DNA of 64,000 nt, taken from positions 558,001-622,000 of the forward strand of contig JAZKJV010007242.1 in assembly GCA_037367405.1 (NCBI GenBank), read 5' to 3'. This document shows positions 24,295-33,255 of the stretch, piece by piece (the stretch's first letter is position 1; every line of letters starts with the position of its first letter). The position numbers and the translations under genes were made by a program. The DNA comes from Ottelia alismoides. Taxonomy: Eukaryota; Streptophyta; Magnoliopsida; Alismatales; Hydrocharitaceae. The notes below the pieces were generated by a model, which did no database searches, was not told where the DNA came from, and was given only the letters and a program-made list of their open reading frames with translations.

Positions 24295-24326
24295 CTATAC
24301 TTAGGGTAAGATATCCCTAAGTATAG
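24295..24326 (-). other. Stem-loop H2 (perfect 12-bp stem) plus G5 tract
   Basis: CTATACTTAGGG and CCCTAAGTATAG pair perfectly around an 8-nt loop. On the minus strand a G run follows (24291-24295). Confidence 0.85.
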
Positions 24327-24386
24327 ACAAGAAGAGGAGACAATGGAGAGGATCAAAGAATGGAAATACTCGGGGTGCACGCCCCC

Positions 24387-24419
24387 CTATACTTAGGACA
24401 AAGTACGTCCTAAGTACAG
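24387..24419 (-). other. Stem-loop H1 (13-bp stem, one mismatch) plus G6 tract
   Basis: CTATACTTAGGAC pairs with GTCCTAAGTACAG apart from one position. On the minus strand AAGTATAG runs into a G run (24382-24387). It starts about 75 bp downstream of the pol stop. Confidence 0.82.
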
Positions 24420-24492
24420 AAAACTGTCCACAAGGTCGGCACCTTTTAGATACAAAAAGAGGCTAGAAAAGGAAAAGAAGAAAAGAAGAAAA

Positions 24493-27400
24493 TCAGATAA
24501 ATAGTTGTTGGATTGCATAGCCTGAATCTTTCGATGCCGCAGGTGCTGTCGAGATATCATCATGGTGCATGAGCTGAACGGAGTCAACAACGGCCAAGAA
24601 TGTATCTGGTTCGAGGTAAGGCTTCAGTAGTTGGCCGTTGACGACGAATGGCTGTGCGTCAGAGGACAATTCTGATATAGCAATGCTTCCATTGTCACGC
24701 ACTTCACAAACTCGAAATGGCCCTGTCCACTTACTCTTTAGTTTACCTGGGAATATCCGCAACTTCGCATCAAATAACCATACTCTCTGTCCAACGTCAA
24801 AGGTCTTTCGTCTGATGTGCCTGTCGTGCCAGCGTTTCACCTTTTCCTTGTACATCAAGGTGTTATCGTATGCGTAGTCTCGGAATTCCAAGAGTCTGTT
24901 CAGATCATCTTTTCTCTTCTGACCACTTTTGTGTGAGTCCAAATTACAGCTGTTGATGGCCCATAAAGACTTGTGAATTAATTCCACGGGCAGATGGCAC
25001 GGCTTTCCATATACAAGACGATAGGGCGACATGCCCAAGGGAGACTTGTAGGCGGTTCGATATGCCCATAGAACCGAGTCCAAGAGTTGAGACCAGTCCT
25101 TTCTGTTTGGCCTAACAAGTTTCTGCAGGATAGTCTTGATTTCTCTGTTTGATAACTCTGCCATGCCATTGGTCTGAGGATGATAAGGAGTGGCAACCCG
25201 ATGGTCGATGCCGTACTCCTTTGTTAACTTCTTGACCTCTTTGTTAATGAAGTGACTACCCCCGTCTGAGATAAGGATTTTCGGTACCCCGAACCGCGAA
25301 ATGATGTTCTTCTTCAGAAACTGGCAAACTGTTTTACTGTCGGCGGCTCGAGCAGGGATAGCTTCAACCCAACGACTCACATAATCAACGACGAGAAGGA
25401 TGTGCTCAAATCCTTGACTGTTAGGGAAAGGTCCCATGAAATCAATGCCCCATGCGTCAAAGACATCTGCTATCTGAATGATTTTCAGGGGCATTGAATC
25501 TTTGGCAGTGAGTGTACCTTTCATTCTCTGACAGTCAGTGCATCGTTTAACAAATTCAGTTGCATCCTTGAATAAAGTAGGCCACCAGAGGCCACACTGA
25601 AGTACTTTGGCTGCCGTCCGATCTCCAGAGTGGTGTCCGCCAGATTCGAGCGAGTGACAATGCTCGAGGACACTTGATTGTTCCGTCTGAGGGATGCACC
25701 TGCGCCAAATACAATCTGCTCCTTCTCTGAATAAAAGAGGATCTTCCCAATGGTAGAAACGGATGGTCGACATAAATTTGTTCTTTTGGTTCTTCGTCCA
25801 ATCCGACGGTATTACCCCAGAGACGAGGTAATTGACTATCTCAGCATACCAAGGAAGAGAATCCACAGCTAAAATGGCCTCGTCAGGGAAGGTTTCTGTG
25901 ATAGGTGCATTGCTCAGGGGAGGTTCATGCTGCTCTATTCTGGAGAGATGATCCGCTACCACATTCTGGGTTCCAGGCTTGTCCTTGATTTCCAAATCGA
26001 ATTCCTGGAGGAGAAGGATCCAACGAATCAGTCTTGGCTTGGCATCCTTCTTCTGTTGTAAGTAGCGGATAGCAGAGTGGTCTGTAAAGATGGTGACTTT
26101 TGATCCCAACAAATAGGATCTGAACTTCTCTAAGGCGAAAACCACAGCCAGCAGTTCCTTCTCTGTCACAGTGTAATTTCTCTGTGCTTCGTCTAATGTT
26201 CTGCTGGCATAGTGAATGGCGTAGGGCGCTTTGTCTTTTCTTTGCCCAAGAACAGCTCCAACTGCAAAATCTGACGCATCGGTCATTATTTCAAAAGGAA
26301 GAGTCCAGTCGGGCGGCTGTAAGATTGGAGCCTGAGTGATAAGCTCCTTCAAGTGATTGAAAGCAAGGAGAACCGGCTGATCAATAATGAAATCAGTCTC
26401 CTTGCACAAGAGTTCTGTCAGAGGTCGGGCAATGCGGCTGAAATCCTTGATGAATCGCCTGTAGAATCCCACATGCCCCAGGAATGACCTCACATTCTTA
26501 ACTGACTGAGGTGGCTGAAGATTTGAAATGACGTCCACCTTCGCCGGGTCGACTTCCATGCCACGTTTGGAAACGACGTGACCCAGCACAATACCTTCGG
26601 TGACCATAAAGTGGCTCTTTTCCCATGAGAGCACTAAATTGACTTCTCGGCATTTCTGAAGCACTCTGTCTATATGCTCGAGACAAGAATCGAAACTATC
26701 ACCATAGACAGAGAAATCGTCCATGAACACCTCGAGAAAACTGCCTACCATCTCGGCAAAGACTGCTAACATGCATCTTTGGAAGGTTGCAGGTGCATTG
26801 CACAAACCAAAGGGCATTCTCTTGAAGGCGTAGGTGCCGAACGGGCAAGTGAAGGTGGTATTTTCTTGGTCTTCAGGGGCGATCGCCACTTGGTTGTACC
26901 CGGAGTACACATCCAGAAAGCAGAAGAACTCCTTGCCTGCTAATCTTTCCAGAACTTGATCAATGAATGGCAAGGGAAAGTGATCCTTCTTAGTTGCTGC
27001 ATTGAGACGGCGGTAGTCAACACAAACCCGCCAGGATGTTGGTACCCGAGTAGAAATTTCCTCCCCTTTATCATTTGTAACCACGGTAAGCCCTGATTTC
27101 TTGGGAACTACATGCAATGGGCTTACCCATTTTGAATCGGAGATGGGATAGATGAAACCTGCATCACACCACTTCGTGATTTCTTTCATGACGACGTCCC
27201 GAAGGTTAGGGTTCAGCCTTCTCTGAAATTCGCGGGACGGCTTGGCGTCTTCTTCTAAATAGATGTGGTGTGAACACAAGGCTGGATTTATCCCGCGGAG
27301 ATCTGATACGTTCCATCCAAGTGCCTTGCGGTTCTTCTCTAGAACCTCGAGAAGTCGAGATTCCTGATCTGGTCTCAGCCTGCTGCTGATGATGACCGGA

Positions 27401-28443
27401 TACATTTGTTCTTCACCCGCAAGGAAAGCATACTTTAGGTCTGCCGGAAGTGGCTTGAGTTCTGGTTTTGATCTGTCCACTTTATCTGTCACCTCTGACA
27501 CCATGCTGATGGTGGGCAGTACTTCTGTGAAGATGCTGCCATCCTCAATATTCTGTTGAGATCCCGGTGATGCACCGAACGGTTCTGCGCTAAGCTGATC
27601 ATGTTCGGTTCGGAGTGATTGCTCAAGAAGATGCGCCTGCATCTGAGAATCTATCTCCCAAGAATCATCGGAGCATATGCTGACTGCGCTTTCCAAGTCC
27701 TCCTCGAGAGTGAGGATTTCTCGGGTCCATGAATCATCCAATGATAAAGCTGAGTCTCTGATTTCTGCAATAAATTCACAGTCTGCTTCTGACGCTGCCT
27801 GGCTCTCATCTGTTGTGGCATTCTGCTCTTTGTTCATGTTTATTGTGATTTGCTGGGTATTCGAGCTGAAAGTGATCTTCCCAGACCCGTAATCAACCAC
27901 GGCACCTGAAGTACGAAGGAATGGTCTGCCAAGGATGATAGGGGTCTGGAGCAATGGTGCAGGCGAGTCCATATCAAGGACTACAAAGTCAGCTGGGAAT
28001 TTCATTTCCTGCACTTTAACTATCACGTCTTCTAAGAGACCTTGGGGCCGCTTGACGGATCGGTCAGCAAACTGAAGGATCATGCGTGTCTGCTTGAGCG
28101 GTCCCAGCCCAAATTCCTGCATTATGGTCGAGGGCAGAAGGTTGATGGAAGAACCACTATCCAAGAGAGTGCGCTCGAAAACCTGGTCAAAAATCACACA
28201 ACTGATCAGAGGTGCTCCGGTGTCTTGTTTCTTCTGGGGGAGGTTGTTGATAGCCACGACCGTGGCTAATGAGAGGACATGTTTCTCAACTTGCTGGCGT
28301 CTGTTCTTTCTTGATGGGCGACGCTTAGTAGTACATACCTCCTTTAGTCCTTTTTTCACGGCTGGCATGTATTCCACGACCTTTAGCAAGGGAATCTCAA
28401 CAGTCAATTTGTCCAAGATGTCCACAACACCTGGGTCGGACAA
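24493..28443 (-). CDS. pol: Pol polyprotein (protease, reverse transcriptase, RNase H, integrase)
   Basis: Open for 1316 codons. Numbering starts at the TTG at 28441-28443, but the frame is open upstream to about 28507, so the true start is probably set by a frameshift from gag. The aspartic protease has LLDSGSS (D95). RT has VCVDYRRLN (473-481) and the catalytic FMDD (573-576). RNase H has TDAS (D722), the TVTEKELLAVVFAL region (E762-E764), TDHS (D788) and VADHLS (D831). Integrase has the HHCC zinc site (about 928-971) and a D1001, D1060, E1096 triad with the correct D-35-E spacing. No chromodomain follows. No stop or missing catalytic residue was seen, so the protein could be active. Wording and order fit the Athila lineage. 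Confidence 0.95.
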   Translation of the reverse strand: MSDPGVVDILDKLTVEIPLLKVVEYMPAVKKGLKEVCTTKRRPSRKNRRQQVEKHVLSLATVVAINNLPQKKQDTGAPLISCVIFDQVFERTLLDSGSSINLLPSTIMQEFGLGPLKQTRMILQFADRSVKRPQGLLEDVIVKVQEMKFPADFVVLDMDSPAPLLQTPIILGRPFLRTSGAVVDYGSGKITFSSNTQQITINMNKEQNATTDESQAASEADCEFIAEIRDSALSLDDSWTREILTLEEDLESAVSICSDDSWEIDSQMQAHLLEQSLRTEHDQLSAEPFGASPGSQQNIEDGSIFTEVLPTISMVSEVTDKVDRSKPELKPLPADLKYAFLAGEEQMYPVIISSRLRPDQESRLLEVLEKNRKALGWNVSDLRGINPALCSHHIYLEEDAKPSREFQRRLNPNLRDVVMKEITKWCDAGFIYPISDSKWVSPLHVVPKKSGLTVVTNDKGEEISTRVPTSWRVCVDYRRLNAATKKDHFPLPFIDQVLERLAGKEFFCFLDVYSGYNQVAIAPEDQENTTFTCPFGTYAFKRMPFGLCNAPATFQRCMLAVFAEMVGSFLEVFMDDFSVYGDSFDSCLEHIDRVLQKCREVNLVLSWEKSHFMVTEGIVLGHVVSKRGMEVDPAKVDVISNLQPPQSVKNVRSFLGHVGFYRRFIKDFSRIARPLTELLCKETDFIIDQPVLLAFNHLKELITQAPILQPPDWTLPFEIMTDASDFAVGAVLGQRKDKAPYAIHYASRTLDEAQRNYTVTEKELLAVVFALEKFRSYLLGSKVTIFTDHSAIRYLQQKKDAKPRLIRWILLLQEFDLEIKDKPGTQNVVADHLSRIEQHEPPLSNAPITETFPDEAILAVDSLPWYAEIVNYLVSGVIPSDWTKNQKNKFMSTIRFYHWEDPLLFREGADCIWRRCIPQTEQSSVLEHCHSLESGGHHSGDRTAAKVLQCGLWWPTLFKDATEFVKRCTDCQRMKGTLTAKDSMPLKIIQIADVFDAWGIDFMGPFPNSQGFEHILLVVDYVSRWVEAIPARAADSKTVCQFLKKNIISRFGVPKILISDGGSHFINKEVKKLTKEYGIDHRVATPYHPQTNGMAELSNREIKTILQKLVRPNRKDWSQLLDSVLWAYRTAYKSPLGMSPYRLVYGKPCHLPVELIHKSLWAINSCNLDSHKSGQKRKDDLNRLLEFRDYAYDNTLMYKEKVKRWHDRHIRRKTFDVGQRVWLFDAKLRIFPGKLKSKWTGPFRVCEVRDNGSIAISELSSDAQPFVVNGQLLKPYLEPDTFLAVVDSVQLMHHDDISTAPAASKDSGYAIQQLFI

Positions 28444-30893
28444 TGCATTTTTTTGTTTTGCAATTTTTTGGATTTTCGTATTGCATGAGGAAAAGGAATA
28501 TGTACACTACTGGCAGGAAAATCAGAGTTCTTATTTACATTAAAATCATCGCCCACAGAATGTTGTACACCCGAATTACGAAGAAGGGTACAAGCTGGGT
28601 CTTGGCATGCTGGTGTTGTTGGGCGATCAAAAAGGGTAGCATCTGCTCCATCGGCTGGCGAGGGATCGGCGGTTGCTGTCGGCTCCTCCAATGCTGGCAC
28701 GGCTTCGCTTCTGCTACGAGCTTCTTTTTGTTGTTTTTGTTTTTGCTGATTTTTTTGTATTTTCGGCTGAGGTTGTTGCTGGCATGGCACGACTGCTGGA
28801 CTGGCTTCTCCTTCTTCTTCCTCCTCACCCGCCCCTGTGGCTGGCACGGCTGATACAGAAGATGACGATCCACCTGTTTCTTTCTCCCCACTTTTAGTAG
28901 CAGGCGGATGCAAGGCCCTACCGCTCCTAAGAGTCACAGCATTAGAATAAACAGTAGTATCATTACCAGATACGGATAGGACATCACATTCTACCTGCTC
29001 TTTTTTCTTGAAATTATTGGGATTTGCTTCGACTTGAGCCGGGATGGTGGTTCGAGTGGCAGTCAGGTCATCAAGCCGCTTGGTCATCTCTGCTAGCCCT
29101 TTGACAAGCTGGGCTAGACACTCCATGGAGGGGTTCACTGGAGGTGCCTCGGTGGTGTCAGCGTGCAGACCACGCTGTTGTTGCATCTGCTGGTGCTGAG
29201 ACTGTTGCTGGTGATGCTGAGGCGGGGCAGGAAGTTGAAGTTGCTGATAAGACGGAGGTGGATACTGCTGGTATTGCTGAGGCGGAGCAACCGCGTACTG
29301 GTGATACGGCTGTGGGTGCCGGTGTTGCGGCTGCTGCTGGTATGGATGGTTCTGCCTCCACTGATGTCCAAACTGGGGAGGCTGCTGGTATTGGTGCTGC
29401 TGGGAGGATTGCCCAAAGCGACCACCCTGAGGTTGGTGGTATTGCCGGTTGGCAAATGGCTGACCCTGTGGTTGTCCCATAGGACGGGTCGGCTGTGCGT
29501 CATGAGTCCAAACCCCATTAACTTCCTGGACCAGGGGTGGTGGTGGGAACACTGAATCGGTTTCTGAGATAAACTCTGGTTGATACACAACCATCTGCTG
29601 TTGCGGCTGGCTCTGATCAGGTGCCTGCACGTAGTACACGTGCTGAACTGCCGGTGGTTGCTGGCTCGGCTGAGGCTGGTGTAGCGGTGGTTGCTCGTCT
29701 TTTCTCTCAGCTGGAGCTTCGAGCGGTGCTGCCGTCTGAACAGAATTTATGGTTCCCACCAGCAGTTCCAGCTGCTTGGTGATGTGATCCAGCTTGTCCA
29801 AACTCTGGGTCCTCTTCTCGATCACGGCGAGTTTTTCGAGATCCTGTGATCGCTTCTCGATGATGTCAACTTTAGAGAGATGGCCCCCGATGATGCTGAG
29901 GTTGGAGCTCTCATCTCTCTCTGATTCCTTAGACGCTGCCATGTGCACTTGTTTTTGAAGGATCTGGGGTTGCTTCTGATAAGCCTTGGATGAAGAGAGG
30001 GCGGCCTCTCCTTCGGCCATTTCTTCAAAGATCTGCCAGACGACGTCTTCATCCTTATTGAAGTGTGAGCCCCCACATGCTGCGTCTACGAGCCTTTGAC
30101 TTTCAATGTTCAGTCCCCCGAAGAAATGCTGAACTAAGCTGGTCTTCGGAATATCATGATGGGGACATTTCTCCTGCAGGTCAGTGAATCTCTCCCATGC
30201 TTCATGTATCGACTCATGGGGTCCTTGGGAGAAATTACTGATACGGGCTCGCATCTGGTTGAGCCGACCCAGAGGGTAATACTTGTGCAAGAAGGCGGAC
30301 TTTAGCTCCTCCCAGGTCGTCACAACTTTCCCCATATGATTGACCCAATAAAGGGCCTTATCCTGTAGGCTGAAGGGGAAAGCCGTCATCTTGACAATGT
30401 CCAGAGGGACATTGGGATAGTGAGTAGTACGGCAAATGCGGGAGAATTGCTGCAGGTGGATATACGGCTCCTCGCTGGTGTTTCCATGGAATGCAGGAAG
30501 AAGAGCAATGAATTGGGGCTTCAGCTCAAAGTGAGCGTGTACCGGTGGAATGAGGATCCATTCGGTCATCTGGCTGTCTCCCGGGTTGTATGTTTCTTTA
30601 AGGGTAGGTTTCGGTGGTGGTAATTCAAGATCATCATTGTGGTCATCACCACCTCCTCCACCTTCACCTTCTCCTCTCCTGCCTCCTCTGCCTCTGCCTC
30701 CTCCTCCATCATCTCGGTTCAACATATCATTCAACATGTCCTGGAAAGCTGTCTGAGTGAGGGCCTGTTCGGTCAGCTGCTGCTGGATGGCCTGGATAGA
30801 TGCCAGTAATTGTGCATTGACCTGATTCTGATCTGGCGCCTGTCCCTCTGGTGTGGGTGGCTTCTGACCCTTGCCCTTTCCTCCGGGAGCCAT
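28404..30893 (-). CDS. gag: Gag polyprotein
   Basis: About 829 codons from the first ATG (30891-30893, MAPGGKGKG). The open frame extends upstream only to a stop near 30953, so this start is the best one. Part one is a Gln-rich helix and a Gly/Arg/Glu/Asp-rich acidic-basic stretch. A retrotransposon gag (PF03732-type) domain follows, with ALLPAFHGNTSEEPYIHLQQ, FPFSLQDKALYWVNHM, TTWEELKSAFLHKYYP and ISNFSQGPHESIHEAWERF. Next come a long Gln/Pro/His-rich tract, and a Lys/Gln-rich tail. I see no CCHC zinc knuckle. The 3' end overlaps pol by at least 40 nt in the -1 relation. It forms the particle shell in the cytoplasm. Confidence 0.92.
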   Translation of the reverse strand: MAPGGKGKGQKPPTPEGQAPDQNQVNAQLLASIQAIQQQLTEQALTQTAFQDMLNDMLNRDDGGGGRGRGGRRGEGEGGGGGDDHNDDLELPPPKPTLKETYNPGDSQMTEWILIPPVHAHFELKPQFIALLPAFHGNTSEEPYIHLQQFSRICRTTHYPNVPLDIVKMTAFPFSLQDKALYWVNHMGKVVTTWEELKSAFLHKYYPLGRLNQMRARISNFSQGPHESIHEAWERFTDLQEKCPHHDIPKTSLVQHFFGGLNIESQRLVDAACGGSHFNKDEDVVWQIFEEMAEGEAALSSSKAYQKQPQILQKQVHMAASKESERDESSNLSIIGGHLSKVDIIEKRSQDLEKLAVIEKRTQSLDKLDHITKQLELLVGTINSVQTAAPLEAPAERKDEQPPLHQPQPSQQPPAVQHVYYVQAPDQSQPQQQMVVYQPEFISETDSVFPPPPLVQEVNGVWTHDAQPTRPMGQPQGQPFANRQYHQPQGGRFGQSSQQHQYQQPPQFGHQWRQNHPYQQQPQHRHPQPYHQYAVAPPQQYQQYPPPSYQQLQLPAPPQHHQQQSQHQQMQQQRGLHADTTEAPPVNPSMECLAQLVKGLAEMTKRLDDLTATRTTIPAQVEANPNNFKKKEQVECDVLSVSGNDTTVYSNAVTLRSGRALHPPATKSGEKETGGSSSSVSAVPATGAGEEEEEGEASPAVVPCQQQPQPKIQKNQQKQKQQKEARSRSEAVPALEEPTATADPSPADGADATLFDRPTTPACQDPACTLLRNSGVQHSVGDDFNVNKNSDFPASSVHIPFPHAIRKSKKLQNKKMHCPTQVLWTSWTN
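28448..28454 (-). promoter_or_regulatory. Candidate -1 ribosomal frameshift site (A7) in the gag-pol overlap
   Basis: On the minus strand the gag reading AAC AAA AAA ATG contains seven A residues inside the overlap where pol is open in the -1 frame (28507 to the gag stop at 28404-28406). A slip here would fuse Gag to Pol. The context is not a textbook heptamer. Confidence 0.45.
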
Positions 30894-33233
30894 GTCAGGG
30901 TCTGAGTCGGAAGAGATGAACTCCGGAGTAGTCTCCAGGGCTTGCACTGTCTTCTATCTGCAGGAGGAGATAGTCTTGATCAGACTGCTTGTAATCAATG
31001 TTCAGCTGCCGAGATGAAGCTGGAATTCAGGTTAACCCCAGCATGTTGTGAATGGAAAAGGATGTAGACTGTAATCGACTTCCATTCACAACGGCGAAAG
31101 TGGGACAAAGGTGATCCCAGTTTATTGGGTGGTTAAGAGAAAGGTAGAAAACGAGGAGTCTAGAGATCGATCCGCAAAGTCCGGATCAGGTTCTCGTGAA
31201 TCGCCTCGAAGTTATTGGCGGAGTTGAGTCCATGGAATCGATGTGGGTGTCGGCATGGTCCCGACGGAAACCATCCATGGATCAACTTCGCAAAGTACAA
31301 GAGAGGATAGGATGTTGGATGAAAGATACGATGGTCAATGAGGATTACAAAGGAGTGCAAAACAGTAAAAAAAAAGGCTCAAACTGAGCGGGGGTCAAAG
31401 AGGAGTGACACAACAAAATTTTGTGCAAAGGCGCGGGACTTGATCTTTGAACCTTAATCTAGATCCATACAAACACAATTCAAAATAGGGTTCACCAACT
31501 CACGCCATGTGAAGCTGTAAAGGTTCGGCTATTATGTTTTCATTTTTAGAGTTGTTATTTCAGGCATATCTTATAACAAGTCCTTAGTACGCTACCCTAT
31601 AGGAGAGAGAGTACTGCCGGAAGGGTATCCCGTACTTGTCCTCCTCCTGTGTAACCTGTAGTCTGTACTTTTTGGAGTCCTCGTAACCCTTCCTGGATCC
31701 CTACTCAGCCAAAGAAATAGAGAGAGGAAGCCGATAGGCGAAACCGCTACTTCGGTTCTCGCTCGCAACGGAATCACCCGTGAGCGTACAAGAACCTACT
31801 CGGATGCAGGACAATGAGACAGACACCCCCGTGAAGGCGTGGCCTATGCTCGATACTTCGGACAGGGTCGATGCTCATCACAATAGAGAGTCATCACTGG
31901 TGACCAAGTCCTACTCGCCTACGTACGATAGAAGCGCCATTACTTCGGAAATCCAGGCGATACACAAGGCAGTTGCAGACTGGGCTTTTGGCTCTAATCC
32001 TTAGGGGGTCGCACTCGCTCAAGGGAGTAGGGTTTTGGTCCCCCTCCAAGGTACCTGAAAACAATGAGGGCTTTATGAACCCGGTACAATGATAGTCCAT
32101 TACGGATTTTAATTAAGGTCAAAGTTTATTTAGCAGTCCCCTAGTTTTAATTTTTTTGGGTTTTCACTTTTTTTGGATCTGTTTCATACCAGCACCTAAC
32201 GTTTTGGTAGATTTTTATTTAAGTCCTAGGTGCTCAAAATCAGAGGGAGATAGCGAAAAAGCCATGCAAGTGGTTCTATGATGGAAATCTCGCCATTGAA
32301 TCGAATGATGCATGCTGAGTTAGAAAACTTACAGTGCATCCCAGCTCTCTCCATGTGGTATGCAAAACAGAATTTTTAAACCTATCTACATGGCGGTGTG
32401 CATTCGTCAAAATCACCCTAAACATTAGCTGCTATTAACGTGAAGAACCACAAGCTGGTCATTCATCTTTAACCTAAGGGTCCGGTCTTGGCTCACCCCT
32501 CCTCTTCTCGACACACTCGAGTTCAGGAGTAGCGCTTGATGGGGCTTGCTCACGGCACGTGGGTTAAGAGATAAATGACTTAGCTGTTTAAGTTTGACTA
32601 GATCCATACGAAGTAGACTATAGGAACATGCATTCTTATTAATGTTTGGACCTAGCTACCGAGTCAAGCAACCTATATCTAGGGGCTCCAAGCACACAAA
32701 ACAAAGTAAAATAAAGGCGAAAAGCACAAAACAGCGGAAAACAAAGAAAAGAAGGCGGTAGAAATCGCGGAAAACAGCGATGAGGCCCCCAGGTGAACAG
32801 ACACCCGGGCACTGGACCTCATTGTGAAGAGTAGAGTCCGGTTACTTATTACATGCCAAAATTGTCTCTCTCTCTCACCAAAAATTACAGAGATAATCCT
32901 AAGTGTTCTAAGCCTATCTAATCCACATCTCCTTGCTTCCTTGATACTCTCTCCTGATGGTGATGCGAAGGGAAGACCATCCTCCTCCAAGCTTGGCTGC
33001 ATTGGCCTCCTAAGAAGCCATCCTCGCGTGGCGGACCCTCGCATCAAAGTCACAAAAAGAGTGTATTAGAATAGCTCAATCAATCAATCATGGAGCACAT
33101 AAAGATAATCACAAGAAATGAATCAATGAAGCACAGTGATTAATGGCAATGAAATAGCTGCTCACAAAATATCATCAATTATGAATCAAAAATGTACACA
33201 AGAATGACAAAAATAAAGTAGGCTATGCTCATT
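30894..33233 (-). other. 5' leader of the young element
   Basis: About 2.3 kb between the primer site and gag. A short frame starting MRGSATRGWLLRR opens at 33053 (minus strand, 124 codons to 32679) and may be an upstream ORF. The stretch at about 31560-32060 differs in texture (GC-balanced, with a 74-codon plus-strand frame at 31780-32004) and may be captured sequence. A CTGCAG near 30957-30962, just before gag, could act as a splice acceptor. Confidence 0.5.
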
Positions 33234-33235
33234 GC

Positions 33236-33253
33236 TCCCCGGCAACGGCGCCA
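33236..33253 (-). promoter_or_regulatory. Primer-binding site, tRNA-Asp(GUC)
   Basis: The minus strand reads TGGCGCCGTTGCCGGGGA two bases after the 5' LTR. It is complementary to the 3' end of plant tRNA-Asp (…CCCCGGCAACGGCGCCA), the primer typical of Athila elements. Confidence 0.92.
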
Positions 33254-33255
33254 TT

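Noticed and set aside
24064..24419. CRISPR-like array
   Set aside because: The repeats are self-complementary, differ in sequence, have irregular spacing and sit in a plant retrotransposon; there are no spacers or cas genes.
24064..24419. Hairpin plus G tract as intrinsic transcription terminators
   Set aside because: No U run follows the stems, and the elements are transcribed by RNA polymerase II.
21782..24492. Env-like gene downstream of pol
   Set aside because: No frame longer than about 85 codons and no signal-peptide or membrane pattern at this place in either element.
28082..30756. Plus-strand ORFs opposite gag and pol
   Set aside because: They are antisense shadows of the real gag and pol frames.
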